In this document: piece after piece, positions 42,804 through 52,123 of the stretch | How the letters are laid out: every line of letters starts with the position of its first letter | How positions within the stretch are numbered: position 1 is the stretch's first letter | Origin: RGIG8748 sp045544515 | GTDB lineage: Bacteria > Bacillota > Clostridia > UMGS1810 | NCBI GenBank assembly: GCA_045544515.1 | Contig: JAZPZD010000002.1 | Location: forward strand, 124,001-188,000 | Direction: 5' to 3' | DNA length: 64,000 bases | Notes under the pieces: model-generated | Told to the model about the DNA's origin: nothing | The model's database searches: none | Seen by the model: the letters and a program-made list of their open reading frames with translations, nothing else | Program-made: the position numbers and the translations under genes

Positions 42804-44690
42804 ATGGTGCTTTCTAAACTTTACATATGGATCAGTCACTTTTTTAAATCTGTCATAGATGTATACGACAAAAGCTTCCTGTCGCATATAATAGGAAGTA
42901 TTTGTAGTTTTTTTGGCCAAAAATATCACGATAGCTTTTTTGCAAATCAACTCAAAAACCACGCACCTGCACGGGACAAGATACAAAACAGCCTTACTTT
43001 TGGCATAGTATCGTTCCCTTTTGCATTTCTTAAAAATTTCTATCTCAAAAACGAGGACAAGATAGAAAAATCAAAGTCCCAAAGCCGTATCCTTGCATTT
43101 TTTCACAATGCCAAAAATATCCCTGTAAGACAGCTCGGCTTAATTTTTGTATGCATATCTCTGGGGATGCTTTTGGGCGTTGTTGCCTTTTCGGATACTG
43201 ATTTTTTAAACATCTTTTTGCCGATTGTTATTTTGGTATCAGCTCTTGTGATGCTCTTGTCCGCACAGTCGGTATCTTGCGTTTTAAAAAACAGCCTGCT
43301 TTTTAAATATATACGCTCGCTCCTTTTTATAAATTCCTGTGCAGAAGAAAACTCTGCCCCGTACAGCATACCGCTATTTAAGAGCGTGTGCGTATTTTCT
43401 TTTTTATTAAGCTTTGTACTTTGCATTGCATCGCCGTATGCACTTGTTATTGCACTATTTATATGTTCACTTATCCCTGCACTTATACTAAAGCCTGCAA
43501 GATGCGTATATCTCATGGTTTTTTGTGCACCGCTTTTACCGACAATGGCAAATGCCCTGCTTGTTGCATTTACTCTTTTTGTGTACCTTTTGCATATGGC
43601 ACTTGGCAAGAACACTCAATACAGACCGTCTTCGTTTGCAGTGGTAATACTGGCGTTTTTAATTTTCTCATTTTTGAGTGCTCTCTTTAGCATAACGCCA
43701 AAATCAAGTATTGCTGTATTTGCAATGTACTTTGTATTTACGCTTTCTTTTGTGCTTGTATCCAATATTATCAAAGACAAATCCGAATGGAAGACAACGG
43801 CAGCGTTATTTGTCCTGTCGTCGTTTGCAGTATCTCTGTACGGTATAATCCAAAACTATACCCTCGATGCAACCACGCAGTCCTGGGTGGACCCCACTAT
43901 GTTTTCGGATATTACAACAAGAGTATATTCTACCCTGGCAAACCCCAATGTGTTAGGGCAGTTTTTAATCCTTACTGTGCCTGTTACATTCGCCTGCATT
44001 ATATATATCCTCAAACAAAAAGGAAAAAAATCAACCCTTTTGGGATATATGGCATTTGCCTTGGTTTCGGTAATTTGCCTGGCATTTACCTGGTCACGAA
44101 GTGCCTGGGTAGGCGTGGTTATGGCGGTGGTAATTCTGCTTTGCTTAAATGACAAAAGGTGGATTGCCCTTTGCATAGCAGGTATCTTTGTACTGCCGCT
44201 TGTTTTGCCCGAGAGTATCCTCGCAAGGCTCACCAGCATAGGAAACACCAACGATACCTCCACCACCTACCGAATAGCCGTGTGGAAATCGTCTGTAAAT
44301 ATGATACGCGACTATCCGCTATGCGGAATAGGTCTTGGCTCGGATGCCTTTCTTACAATGTACCGAAGATACGCCCTCTCGGGTGCGGAGTTTGCTCTGC
44401 ACGCACACAACTTCTATCTGCAGTGGATTGCAGATATGGGTGTCTGGGGGCTTGTAATATTTATAGTCACAATTCTCACCGCGTACAGCCTTATCTCGTC
44501 TTTCAGAAACAAAAGAACACTTATGTACTATGTAAGCATAGGCTTTGGCTGTGCGGTTGTGGGGTATCTCTTCCAGGGGTTGGCAGAAACACAGTGGTAT
44601 AACTACCGAATGGTGCTGGTGTTCTGGATTTGTATGGCGATTATACAATCCGCCTCCGATATTGACGCAAGGGAGGAGATTTGTAAATGA
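42804..44690 (+). CDS. O-antigen ligase/polymerase-like membrane protein, 628 aa
   Basis: ATG 42804 follows AGGAAAGG. About 100 soluble residues precede some ten or more membrane helices. The large loop near the C-terminus has the Wzy/WaaL family marks: PNVLGQFLILTVP, TWSRSAWVGV, a TYRIAVWKSSVNMIRDYPLCGIGLGSDAF segment and HAHNFYLQWIADMGVWGL. Such proteins join or polymerise lipid-linked glycans at the outer face of the membrane. It overlaps the next gene (a glycosyltransferase) by an ATGA, pointing to one wall or exopolysaccharide operon. Confidence 0.85.
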   Translation: MVLSKLYIWISHFFKSVIDVYDKSFLSHIIGSICSFFGQKYHDSFFANQLKNHAPARDKIQNSLTFGIVSFPFAFLKNFYLKNEDKIEKSKSQSRILAFFHNAKNIPVRQLGLIFVCISLGMLLGVVAFSDTDFLNIFLPIVILVSALVMLLSAQSVSCVLKNSLLFKYIRSLLFINSCAEENSAPYSIPLFKSVCVFSFLLSFVLCIASPYALVIALFICSLIPALILKPARCVYLMVFCAPLLPTMANALLVAFTLFVYLLHMALGKNTQYRPSSFAVVILAFLIFSFLSALFSITPKSSIAVFAMYFVFTLSFVLVSNIIKDKSEWKTTAALFVLSSFAVSLYGIIQNYTLDATTQSWVDPTMFSDITTRVYSTLANPNVLGQFLILTVPVTFACIIYILKQKGKKSTLLGYMAFALVSVICLAFTWSRSAWVGVVMAVVILLCLNDKRWIALCIAGIFVLPLVLPESILARLTSIGNTNDTSTTYRIAVWKSSVNMIRDYPLCGIGLGSDAFLTMYRRYALSGAEFALHAHNFYLQWIADMGVWGLVIFIVTILTAYSLISSFRNKRTLMYYVSIGFGCAVVGYLFQGLAETQWYNYRMVLVFWICMAIIQSASDIDAREEICK

Positions 44691-45787
44691 TTGATGTAAT
44701 GCACATTTTAACCGACTCCAACATAGGCGGTGCAGGGATTTACCTTGCAAATTATCTGGAAAATTATGACAGAGATAAGTTTAACATAACTGTGGTTTTG
44801 CCCACAGATGCCCAAATAGAAAAACGGCTTTCAAAAAGCGGTGTGCGGATAATAACTGCACAAAGTATAAAGGACTGCTCCTTTTCAAAAAAAGCGACAA
44901 AAGAACTGTACGAAATAATTAAAAAAGAAAAACCCCACATAGTCCACACACACGCAAGTCTGTCTGCAAGGATAGCGGCGTTTTTGTGCGGGACAGCGGT
45001 TGTCCACACAAGGCATTGCCTTGAAGAAAAAAAGAAGTTTCCAAAAAGCGTTATTTACCGATTTATAAATAACCTCTTGAGCACCAGGGTAATAGCCGTA
45101 TCCAAGGCTGTGTATGACAACCTTACGGATGACGGCATCAAAAAAGACAAGCTCTCGGTGATATACAACGGCATTACGCCGCTTAAAAAATGCACTCCCG
45201 AGGAAAGAGAGAATTTAAGAAAATCCCTCGGTATTCCTAAAGATGCGATAGCAGTCGGCCTTGTGTCAAGGCTTGAAGATGTCAAAAATCCCGTTCTCTT
45301 TGCAAACACCGCAAAGGAAATATCCAGAGAAAGAGACGATATATACTTTGTAATAACGGGTGACGGAAGCCTGAAGCGTGAGATAGATAAAATCTGCAAC
45401 GGCGTGGATAATATAATCCTTACAGGCTACAGGGAAGATGTGCAAAACATCTATAATATGCTTGATATAATCGCCCTCACTTCCAAAAGCGAGGCCTTGA
45501 GCATTTCGCTACTTGAGGGTATGAGCATAGGACTTGGGGCAGTGTCCACCGCATCGGGCGGACCCGAAGAAATAATAGAAAATAATATAAACGGTCTTAT
45601 TACAAAAAACGGCGACATCAATGCCCTTAAAAATGCCATCCTTTATCTTGCCGATAACCCGAATGTAAGAGAACAATTCGGCACAAAAGCCGTTCAGACA
45701 GTAGCAGAAAAATTCGGCGTCGGCACAATGGCAAGAAAAACCGAAAAGCTGTACGAAGAAATATATTTGAAAGAGGTGTCAGAATGA
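44687..45787 (+). CDS. Family 4 glycosyltransferase, 366 aa
   Basis: ATG 44687 is coupled to the previous stop. GT-B fold: N-terminal acceptor half starting IGGAGIYLANYL, and donor half with VGLVSRLEDVKNPVLF, then LTGYREDVQNIYNMLDIIALTSKSEALSISLLEGMSIGL, including the E-x7-E motif of GT4. It would move a sugar from a nucleotide donor to a lipid-linked acceptor. Followed by two coupled DUF4330 genes. Confidence 0.9.
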   Translation: MIDVMHILTDSNIGGAGIYLANYLENYDRDKFNITVVLPTDAQIEKRLSKSGVRIITAQSIKDCSFSKKATKELYEIIKKEKPHIVHTHASLSARIAAFLCGTAVVHTRHCLEEKKKFPKSVIYRFINNLLSTRVIAVSKAVYDNLTDDGIKKDKLSVIYNGITPLKKCTPEERENLRKSLGIPKDAIAVGLVSRLEDVKNPVLFANTAKEISRERDDIYFVITGDGSLKREIDKICNGVDNIILTGYREDVQNIYNMLDIIALTSKSEALSISLLEGMSIGLGAVSTASGGPEEIIENNINGLITKNGDINALKNAILYLADNPNVREQFGTKAVQTVAEKFGVGTMARKTEKLYEEIYLKEVSE

Positions 45788-46248
45788 GCACAAAGAAGAA
45801 GTTTAATATAATAGATATAATAATAGTTGCGGTAATTATTGCAGTAATAGCGGGGGTGTGCACTATGCTTTTTGGCAAAACGGACACATCCGCACCCAAT
45901 GCACCAAAGTACTCCAAAACAGTTGTAATAGAGGGGCTTCAAAAATCGCAGACCTTTTGCAATCTGGTAAAAGAGGGCGACAAGATTTTTGACACCGTTT
46001 CCAAAAGAGAGCTGGGCGTATTAAAATCCAAAGAGGTCAAAGATGCCACCGCGCAAACCACCGCTTCGGAAGACGGCAAAATCAAAAAGGTGCCCGTTCC
46101 CGACAAATACGACATATACCTCACCATAGAGGTCACCAACCCCGAAATTACCGCCAACATAGGCACAAACATCAGTATTCACAGCAAAATGTATGTGCTT
46201 TCGGGACATATTGTGGATATCCTTGACGATGCGGAGGTGTCAAAATGA
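45784..46248 (+). CDS. DUF4330-type membrane-anchored protein, 154 aa
   Basis: ATG 45784 overlaps the previous stop. FNIIDIIIVAVIIAVIAGVCTMLF is a single N-terminal membrane anchor; the outer part is beta-rich with a PDKYDIYLTIEV motif. The next gene is a paralogue with the same layout (VNIIDLIVAF, then PDKYDVFLTLSA). DUF4330 proteins commonly sit in polysaccharide operons; the biochemical role is unknown. Confidence 0.75.
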   Translation: MSTKKKFNIIDIIIVAVIIAVIAGVCTMLFGKTDTSAPNAPKYSKTVVIEGLQKSQTFCNLVKEGDKIFDTVSKRELGVLKSKEVKDATAQTTASEDGKIKKVPVPDKYDIYLTIEVTNPEITANIGTNISIHSKMYVLSGHIVDILDDAEVSK

Positions 46249-46748
46249 GTATGGACAAAATATTTAAAAAAGTAAACATAATCGACTTAATCGTAGCATT
46301 TATTATTCTGCTTGCTCTTTTTACCGTAGGGGTAAGGTACATTTCCATCAAAAAAGGTGCACAGATTGCAGGCTCGTCTATTGCAGGTGCCAGGTTTGAA
46401 TACACAGTAAATATCAAAGGTGTGCGCGAGACCACCCTGAAAGGCCTGCAAGCTGCCCAGAACACCACTGCTACCGAAACCAAAACAGGTGCTAACCTCG
46501 GCACATTAACGGCGGTAACCTTTGAAACAGCTACCACCAACATCACCGACAAAAACGGCAATATCACAAAGGCAGAAATCCCCGACAAATACGATGTGTT
46601 TTTGACCCTGTCTGCAGACTACGGAACACAAACCGAAAAGGGCTATTTTACACAGGGCGACAAGCAGATTTATGTAGGCGGACTTTTGAATATTAACATA
46701 GGAAATGTGCAGTCAGCAGGCGAAGTTACGGATATGATTATCAAATAA
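46245..46748 (+). CDS. DUF4330-type membrane-anchored protein, second copy, 167 aa
   Basis: ATG 46245 is coupled to the first copy by an ATGA. N-terminal anchor NIIDLIVAFIILLALFTVGV, beta-rich outer part ending in GGLLNINIGNVQSAGEV. Related to but clearly diverged from the first copy, with a longer central region rich in Thr and Ala. The tandem may form a heteromer. Last gene of the polysaccharide operon; pheS has its own promoter immediately after. Confidence 0.72.
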   Translation: MSMDKIFKKVNIIDLIVAFIILLALFTVGVRYISIKKGAQIAGSSIAGARFEYTVNIKGVRETTLKGLQAAQNTTATETKTGANLGTLTAVTFETATTNITDKNGNITKAEIPDKYDVFLTLSADYGTQTEKGYFTQGDKQIYVGGLLNINIGNVQSAGEVTDMIIK

Positions 46749-46749
46749 C

Positions 46750-46778
46750 TTGACGGAAAAATCAATTTGTATTATAAT
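46750..46778 (+). promoter_or_regulatory. Sigma-A-type promoter for pheST
   Basis: TTGACG (46750-46755) and perfect TATAAT (46773-46778) with a 17-bp spacer, 30 bp before the pheS ATG. No T-box leader is present, so pheST is not regulated that way here. Confidence 0.8.
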
Positions 46779-46807
46779 GATAGAATAATGTTTTAACGGA
46801 GGCTATT

Positions 46808-47860
46808 ATGAACGAAAAAATAAACGAAATGAGGCAGAGGCTTTTGGACGAGCTTTTCGGTGCAAAAGACCTCCAGACCCTCGATAATATAAGGGTTACA
46901 TATCTTGGCAAAAAGGGCTGTATTACAGACCTTTTGAAGAATATGAAGGACCTTTCCAACGAAGAGAAGAAAACCTTCGGTCAGGAGGTTAACTCACTTA
47001 AAGACGAAGCGAGCGAAAAAATCGCCCAAAAGACCAAAGAGCTTAAAGATGCAGAGATCTTGAAGGAAATCAACGAAATGCCCGATTTTGACCTGTCAAT
47101 CCCCTTGGAGCTTGACAGAGGCTCATACCACCCCATCACTCTCGTGCAGAGAGAATGTGAGAGGATTTTTAAATCTATGGGCTTTGCTGTGGAAAACTAC
47201 AGCGAAATCGTAACCGACTATGAGTGCTTTGAGGCTCTTAATATCCCCAAGCACCACCCGGCAAGAGATATGCAGGACACCTACTATCTTGACAACGGTC
47301 AGCTTCTTAAAACACATACCTCGGCAGCACAAAATGCCATATACAAAAAATACAGAGATGCCCTTATCAATGACGGCGTTCCGATAAAGGCAATCTTCCC
47401 CGGAAGATGCTTTAGAAACGAAGCTACCGATGCCTGCCACGAAAACACCTTCTTCCAGATGGAGGGCGTTATGGTGGGCAAGGATATATCCATATCCAAC
47501 CTTATATACTTTATGAAAACTATGCTTTCCGAAGTGTTTAAAAAGGATATCAAGGTACGCCTTCGCCCCGGATTTTTCCCGTTTGTCGAGCCCGGATTTG
47601 AGCTTGACATAAGCTGTCTTATCTGTGACGGTGAGGGATGCCCCTCTTGTAAGCACAGCGGATGGCTGGAGCTTTGCCCCTGCGGTATGATACACCCCGA
47701 GGTTTTAAAGGCAGGCGGTATCGACCCCGAAGAATACACAGGCTTTGCCTTTGGTCTTGGTCTTACAAGACTTGCAATGATGAAATACGGCATTAAAGAT
47801 ATAAGAGATTTAAACAGCGGAAGCCTAAAGGTACTTTCGCAGTTTACAGATGACGAGTAG
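46808..47860 (+). CDS. pheS: Phenylalanine-tRNA ligase alpha subunit, 350 aa
   Basis: ATG 46808 has ACGGAGG upstream. N-terminal coiled-coil arm, then the class II catalytic core: FRNEATDACHENTFFQMEG (motif 2), a Cys-rich insert CLICDGEGCPSCKHSGW of the kind found in many clostridial PheS, CGMIHPEVL, and motif 3 GFAFGLGLTRLAMMKYGI. With PheT it charges tRNA-Phe in the cytoplasm. pheT follows 20 bp later with its own AGGAGG. Confidence 0.97.
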   Translation: MNEKINEMRQRLLDELFGAKDLQTLDNIRVTYLGKKGCITDLLKNMKDLSNEEKKTFGQEVNSLKDEASEKIAQKTKELKDAEILKEINEMPDFDLSIPLELDRGSYHPITLVQRECERIFKSMGFAVENYSEIVTDYECFEALNIPKHHPARDMQDTYYLDNGQLLKTHTSAAQNAIYKKYRDALINDGVPIKAIFPGRCFRNEATDACHENTFFQMEGVMVGKDISISNLIYFMKTMLSEVFKKDIKVRLRPGFFPFVEPGFELDISCLICDGEGCPSCKHSGWLELCPCGMIHPEVLKAGGIDPEEYTGFAFGLGLTRLAMMKYGIKDIRDLNSGSLKVLSQFTDDE

Positions 47861-47880
47861 GAAAGGAGGAGCACAAGAAA

Positions 47881-50241
47881 ATGTTTTTATCAATGAATTG
47901 GATTTCGGATTTTGTAGACCTTTCGGGTCTTGACAAAACCAAGCTTATAAACCAGTTTTCACTCTCTACTGCAGAGGTGGAAAACGAGATTTTTTATAAG
48001 GGAAGTGACATTTCGGGCATAGTTGTCGCAGAGATCAAATCTGTAGAAAACCACCCCGACTCCAAAAAGCTCCACCTTTTAAAAGTTGATGCAGGCGACG
48101 GTTCCCTTACCGATGTTGTCTGCGGTGCTCCCAATGTAAGAGTTGGTCTTAAGACTGCATTTGCAAAGGTGGGTGCAAAAATCGGCGAGATAGAAATATC
48201 CCCCCGCCCCGTTGCAGGATATGAGTCCTTTGGTATGTGCTGTTCCGAAAAGGAAGTCGGCATAAGCGACGACAACTCGGGCATTATGGAAATAACAGAA
48301 GATGTACCAAACGGAACTGATTTAAAAGAAATCTATGATATAGAAGATATCATCTTTGAGGTAGACAACAAATCTCTTACCAACCGCCCCGACCTGTGGG
48401 GACACTACGGTATTGCAAGAGAATTTGCAACTTTGGCAAAAAGAGAGTTAAAGCCTCTTGAAACAGTGGATTTAAAAGCCTTTGACACCCTCAAAAAGAT
48501 AGATATGAAGATTGAGGACCCCCTCTGCCAGAGATACTCCTGCCTGCAGGTAGAAAACATCACAAAAACAGTAAGTCCCGTTAATATGAGAATTCGTCTT
48601 TTCTACTGCGGTATGAGAGGTATTAACCTTTTGGCAGACCTTACAAACTACCTTATGCTCGAAATGGGTCAGCCTATGCACGCATTTGACTCCCGCAAGG
48701 TAGAAAAAATCCGCATCAAGAGATTTGATAACCCCTTTACATTCCGCACACTTGACGGAATTGACAGAAACATTGACGAAAACACCCTTATGATATGCAA
48801 CGGCGATACACCCGTTGCCATAGCAGGCATTATGGGCGGACTGGACTCCGAAATTGTAGAAGATACCACCACACTCACCTTGGAGAGTGCCACCTTTGAT
48901 GCGGTATCTGTAAGAAAGTCCACCGCACGCCTCTCTCACAGAACAGATGCTTCTATGAGATACGAAAAGTGCCTCGACCCCGAGATGACAGTTCCTGCTA
49001 TTGCAAGATTTGTGTACCTCTTGTCACAGATAGACCCCGAGATGAAGGTTGTATCCGCACTTACCGACGAATACGCTTTCAAATATGACACAATCTCCCT
49101 TGACTTTGACAAGAAGTTTGTGGACCGTTACACAGGTATAGAAATCCCCAATTCTACTATTACAGAAACTCTTACATCGCTCGGCTTTGGTGTTAAAAAC
49201 GACGGTGACAGCTTTAGTGTAACAGTTCCGAGCTGGAGAGCTACCAAGGATGTTACCATGAAAGCCGATATCATCGAGGAAATCACCAGAATTTACGGCT
49301 ACGACAACTTTGATGTTAACACAGTAGAAACTCCCCTCTACCCTGTACGCCCCGACGAAGAGAAATCGGTAGAGGACAAAATCAAAGATATCCTTGTAAA
49401 GAGATACTCTCTGCACGAGGTTCATTCGTACATCTGGGCATACTATGACGAATACAAGGCTCTGGGCATAGAGGTAGAAGACAACATAAAGATTGCACAG
49501 GCAGTAAACCCCAACATAGAAACAATCCGCAAATCCATAGTTCCCACACAGCTTTGCCAGGTTAAATACAACACATCGTACTCATCGGATTTCGGCGTTT
49601 TCGAAATAGGCAGAGTGGTTGACGGCGTAGACGAAAACAATCTGTGCAAGGAATACAAAAAAATAGCAATTACTCTCTATTCCAAAACCAAGAGCACAGA
49701 GGCACTCTACCGCGAGCTCTACACAATGCTCTCTGTAATTGCAGACGATATTAAACACGAAAAGTTAACAACCAAGGCAATTACAGCAACTCATTCGTAT
49801 CAGCACCTTAAGAACTTAAATGCTCTTTGCATCAAGGATAACGCCATTGGCGAAATCGGTATAGTTCATCCCGTAGTTGCCAAAAACATAGACAAAAAGG
49901 CATCTATCGTATACGCCGAGATTGATCTTACCGAGTTTGCAGAAGCTAAAAATATGAGCATCAAATACGAGGAACCGTCAAAGTATCCCGAAATGGAAAT
50001 TGACCTCTCCTTTGTATCCGACAAATTCTCGCCGATAGCTGATGCCATCGCAGAGCAGAACTGTCCTCTTATCAAAAAGGTGAGAGTTGCAGACATCTAC
50101 GAAGACGAAAACGGCAAGTCCATCACCGTAAGAATGGTGTTCAGTTGCCCCGACAGAACCCTCACAAGAGAAGAGGTTATGGCTGTGGCAGACAGTATAA
50201 TCGCATCTTTGAAAAACAATGGAATAGAACTTAAGAAATAA
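47881..50241 (+). CDS. pheT: Phenylalanine-tRNA ligase beta subunit, 786 aa
   Basis: ATG 47881 has AAAGGAGGAG upstream. Domains in order: EMAP-II-like tRNA-binding domain (about 40-150, VVAEIKSVENHPDSKKLHLLKVD), B3/B4 editing domain (about 210-390, with MGQPMHAFDSRK), B5 (about 400-475), catalytic-like core and the C-terminal FDX-ACB anticodon-binding domain ending near KNNGIELKK. Length is typical. Works as an alpha2beta2 tetramer with PheS. A terminator follows at 50250. Confidence 0.97.
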   Translation: MFLSMNWISDFVDLSGLDKTKLINQFSLSTAEVENEIFYKGSDISGIVVAEIKSVENHPDSKKLHLLKVDAGDGSLTDVVCGAPNVRVGLKTAFAKVGAKIGEIEISPRPVAGYESFGMCCSEKEVGISDDNSGIMEITEDVPNGTDLKEIYDIEDIIFEVDNKSLTNRPDLWGHYGIAREFATLAKRELKPLETVDLKAFDTLKKIDMKIEDPLCQRYSCLQVENITKTVSPVNMRIRLFYCGMRGINLLADLTNYLMLEMGQPMHAFDSRKVEKIRIKRFDNPFTFRTLDGIDRNIDENTLMICNGDTPVAIAGIMGGLDSEIVEDTTTLTLESATFDAVSVRKSTARLSHRTDASMRYEKCLDPEMTVPAIARFVYLLSQIDPEMKVVSALTDEYAFKYDTISLDFDKKFVDRYTGIEIPNSTITETLTSLGFGVKNDGDSFSVTVPSWRATKDVTMKADIIEEITRIYGYDNFDVNTVETPLYPVRPDEEKSVEDKIKDILVKRYSLHEVHSYIWAYYDEYKALGIEVEDNIKIAQAVNPNIETIRKSIVPTQLCQVKYNTSYSSDFGVFEIGRVVDGVDENNLCKEYKKIAITLYSKTKSTEALYRELYTMLSVIADDIKHEKLTTKAITATHSYQHLKNLNALCIKDNAIGEIGIVHPVVAKNIDKKASIVYAEIDLTEFAEAKNMSIKYEEPSKYPEMEIDLSFVSDKFSPIADAIAEQNCPLIKKVRVADIYEDENGKSITVRMVFSCPDRTLTREEVMAVADSIIASLKNNGIELKK

Positions 50242-50249
50242 TAACAAAG

Positions 50250-50286
50250 GGGCTGTCTCACTAAAAAGTGAGGCAGCCCTTCTTTA
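50250..50286. terminator. Bidirectional terminator after pheT
   Basis: GGGCTGTCTCACT (50250-50262), AAAA loop, AGTGAGGCAGCCC (50267-50279), then TTCTTT. It abuts the stop of the convergent gene at 50289 and can serve both. Confidence 0.8.
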
Positions 50287-50288
50287 GT

Positions 50289-50573
50289 TTACAGATACTC
50301 TTTCATAAGTTCCATCTCATCTATCGCATCACCGAGTGCCTCGGACAGCTGTCGTACCGAGCAGCTCTGAGGTGCGGTGGCAATGGTTGCCGCAGCGTTG
50401 TATAGCATAGGATGGAGCATTTCGTCCTTTGTTTTTAGTGCCTCTTGTTGCATTTCTTCCACGAGAGAGCGAACCTTGTCATAGATTTCGTCTGTACTCT
50501 GCAACGGAGCAAGCATAGTTTTAAGCTCCTTTGCTTTTTGTATATAACTTTCTGCAATTTTTTTGTTGTCCAT
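50289..50573 (-). CDS. Helical hypothetical protein, 94 aa
   Basis: ATG 50573 follows ACGGAG. The protein is entirely alpha-helical with heptad-like spacing (YIQKAKELKTMLAPL, VRSLVEEMQQEALKT) and no membrane segment. I do not recognise it. Its promoter (50603-50631) is intact, but an IS element has inserted immediately upstream of the -35. Confidence 0.6.
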   Translation of the reverse strand: MDNKKIAESYIQKAKELKTMLAPLQSTDEIYDKVRSLVEEMQQEALKTKDEMLHPMLYNAAATIATAPQSCSVRQLSEALGDAIDEMELMKEYL

Positions 50574-50602
50574 AAATAGTCTCCGTTCATATAATATATA
50601 TC

Positions 50603-50631
50603 ATTCTAACACACTATGCTTTTTGTGTCAA
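50603..50631 (-). promoter_or_regulatory. Promoter of the 94-aa gene, abutting an IS insertion
   Basis: On the minus strand TTGACA (50631-50626) and TAGAAT (50608-50603) are 17 bp apart. The -35 lies within the 27-bp direct repeat that flanks the IS element. Confidence 0.7.
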
Positions 50632-50647
50632 ACGCCGCAAGCAAAAA
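50621..50647 (+). repeat. Left 27-bp direct repeat flanking the IS element
   Basis: Begins TTTTGTGTCAAACG and ends GCAAAAA; identical to 51732-51758. Most simply an unusually long target-site duplication. Confidence 0.85.
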
Positions 50648-51731
50648 TGTAGGTTTGTCAATGATGTGTTACAAAAATAATTAAAAAACTTCACCATCTT
50701 CAATGTAAGCTTTGATATAATCAATAGGAGCTTTCCAGTTCAGAGGGCGCATAGGAAACTTGTTGTAGTTATAGTTATGTACTTTTAATTGCTTTGCGAA
50801 ATCATCAAACGAATAAAATCTATGTGTAGCATAGAAATACTCGTTGTCTTTACGATGTGAACGCTCAACTTTGCCATTGTGCCTTGGTGTATATACTTTA
50901 ATTAACTTATGATGTATACCATGTTGCTTGAGTGTGTTTTCAAACATTGTTGGTTTTAAGTTTTTAGTATTACCATATGTTTTAGTGAATTCCTGACCAT
51001 TATCAGTTTGAATACACTCTATCTTGAAAGGGAATTTTTTAAGCAAATTTTCAACAAATATAGCCGAACTATACGAGCTCTGTTCCTTAAAGGCTTCAAG
51101 ATATCGAAATCTAGAATATTCATCAATAGCAGTATATTGATAAAACCTTTGTCCTTCTGCATCACCAACAATACAAGCACTAGGAACTACTTTAACATCA
51201 ATCTGTACTCTTTGCCCAGGATAAAGCATTTTCTCGTAAGGCTTAGGAATATACTTTGGATTAGCTGGTTTAACAGCCATTTGTCCTTGTCTGCGTAAAA
51301 CGCGATAGAGACCTGTTAATGAACGAGAATATCCCCTCTGACGAAGTTTGACCCAAAATACAACTAAACCTGCATTTGTATTCCGTTTGCGCATATCAGC
51401 AATCAATTTAAGTTCTTCACAGGTGTGCTGATTTGGATGATGGTTTGGTCGGTGTGATTTATCAGCCAATGATTGCAAAGTCCCGTCATATCTTTTTAAC
51501 CACCGATAAACATATTGACGGTTTACTTTGTACCTGATGGCAGCCTTGGTCACACCATTTTTTAATGAATATTCAATTAATGCTTGCCTAAACCTCATAG
51601 TTTGTGTTATTGTATTCATAGCGAATAGATTTCCTTTCTGTGAGTTTTTGGTGGTACTTAAACTTTAACACAAAAAGTTTCTATTCGCTATCTATTTTTT
51701 AAAAGTGTAACATATCAATTGTAAACCTACA
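50648..51731 (-). mobile_element. IS481-family insertion sequence, 1084 bp
   Basis: Ends match over 21 of 26 positions as inverted repeats: TGTAGGTTTGTCAATG at the left and, read inward from the right, TGTAGGTTTACAATTG, both closing with TGTTACA. One transposase gene fills it. Flanked by a perfect 27-bp direct repeat. Confidence 0.88.
50681..51619 (-). CDS. IS481-family transposase, 312 aa
   Basis: ATG 51619 has AAGGAAAT upstream. N-terminal helix-turn-helix (VTKAAIRYKVNRQYVYRWLKRYDG), then an RNase-H-like DDE core: Asp in VQIDVKVV, Asp in CIQTDNGQEF and Glu in NGKVERSHRKDNEYF. The frame is intact over the length expected for a single-ORF IS481 transposase, so the element may still be active. 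Cuts at the element's inverted repeats to move it. Confidence 0.92.
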   Translation of the reverse strand: MNTITQTMRFRQALIEYSLKNGVTKAAIRYKVNRQYVYRWLKRYDGTLQSLADKSHRPNHHPNQHTCEELKLIADMRKRNTNAGLVVFWVKLRQRGYSRSLTGLYRVLRRQGQMAVKPANPKYIPKPYEKMLYPGQRVQIDVKVVPSACIVGDAEGQRFYQYTAIDEYSRFRYLEAFKEQSSYSSAIFVENLLKKFPFKIECIQTDNGQEFTKTYGNTKNLKPTMFENTLKQHGIHHKLIKVYTPRHNGKVERSHRKDNEYFYATHRFYSFDDFAKQLKVHNYNYNKFPMRPLNWKAPIDYIKAYIEDGEVF

Positions 51732-51758
51732 TTTTGTGTCAAACGCCGCAAGCAAAAA
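51732..51758 (+). repeat. Right 27-bp direct repeat flanking the IS element
   Basis: Identical to 50621-50647. It ends 5 bp before the -35 of the T-box promoter, so the insertion separates two formerly back-to-back promoters. Confidence 0.85.
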
Positions 51759-51762
51759 ACCA

Positions 51763-51791
51763 TTGACAAATAGCACAAAATGTGTTATTAT
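51763..51791 (+). promoter_or_regulatory. Promoter of the T-box transcript
   Basis: Perfect TTGACA (51763-51768) and TATTAT (51786-51791) with a 17-bp spacer, directly upstream of the T-box leader. Confidence 0.8.
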
Positions 51792-51809
51792 ATGTAGGAA
51801 TTTAATATT

Positions 51810-52087
51810 TAAAGACATTGAAGGAGAGTGCTTCTGCTGACGCTTTTAAGAGAGGTGACGGTAGGTGCGAGTCATCAAAGACAGGCAGATAGCTGTAGCT
51901 CCCGAGTCGGAAGGAAGAAAGCTTTTTTGTAAAAATGTGATTAGACCCTTCCCGAGATTGCTGCGTAAGTGCATAGGGCTTGTTGGAGTCCGAAGGGGTA
52001 TTGGTTTAAACACCAATGCAATTTGAGTGGTACCGCGGGTATTATGGCTCGTCTCAAAGCAATCTTGACTTTGAGGCGACTTTTTTG
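51810..52087 (+). ncRNA. T-box riboswitch leader
   Basis: The T-box core TGGTACCGCGG is at 52028-52038. It is followed by a terminator, CGTCTCAAAG (52050-52059) paired with CTTTGAGGCG (52069-52078) then ACTTTTTTG. Upstream lies a stem I region with AGAGAGGTGACGGTAGG near 51849-51868. Uncharged tRNA binding would favour the antiterminator and switch on the downstream gene. The specifier codon could not be assigned reliably by eye, so the sensed amino acid is unknown. Confidence 0.88.
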
Positions 52088-52123
52088 TTTTCTCAAAGAA
52101 TACTACCAAAAAGGAGAAACATT

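Noticed and set aside
46749..46807. T-box or leader control of pheST
   Set aside because: The promoter is only 30 bp from the ATG, leaving no room for a leader.
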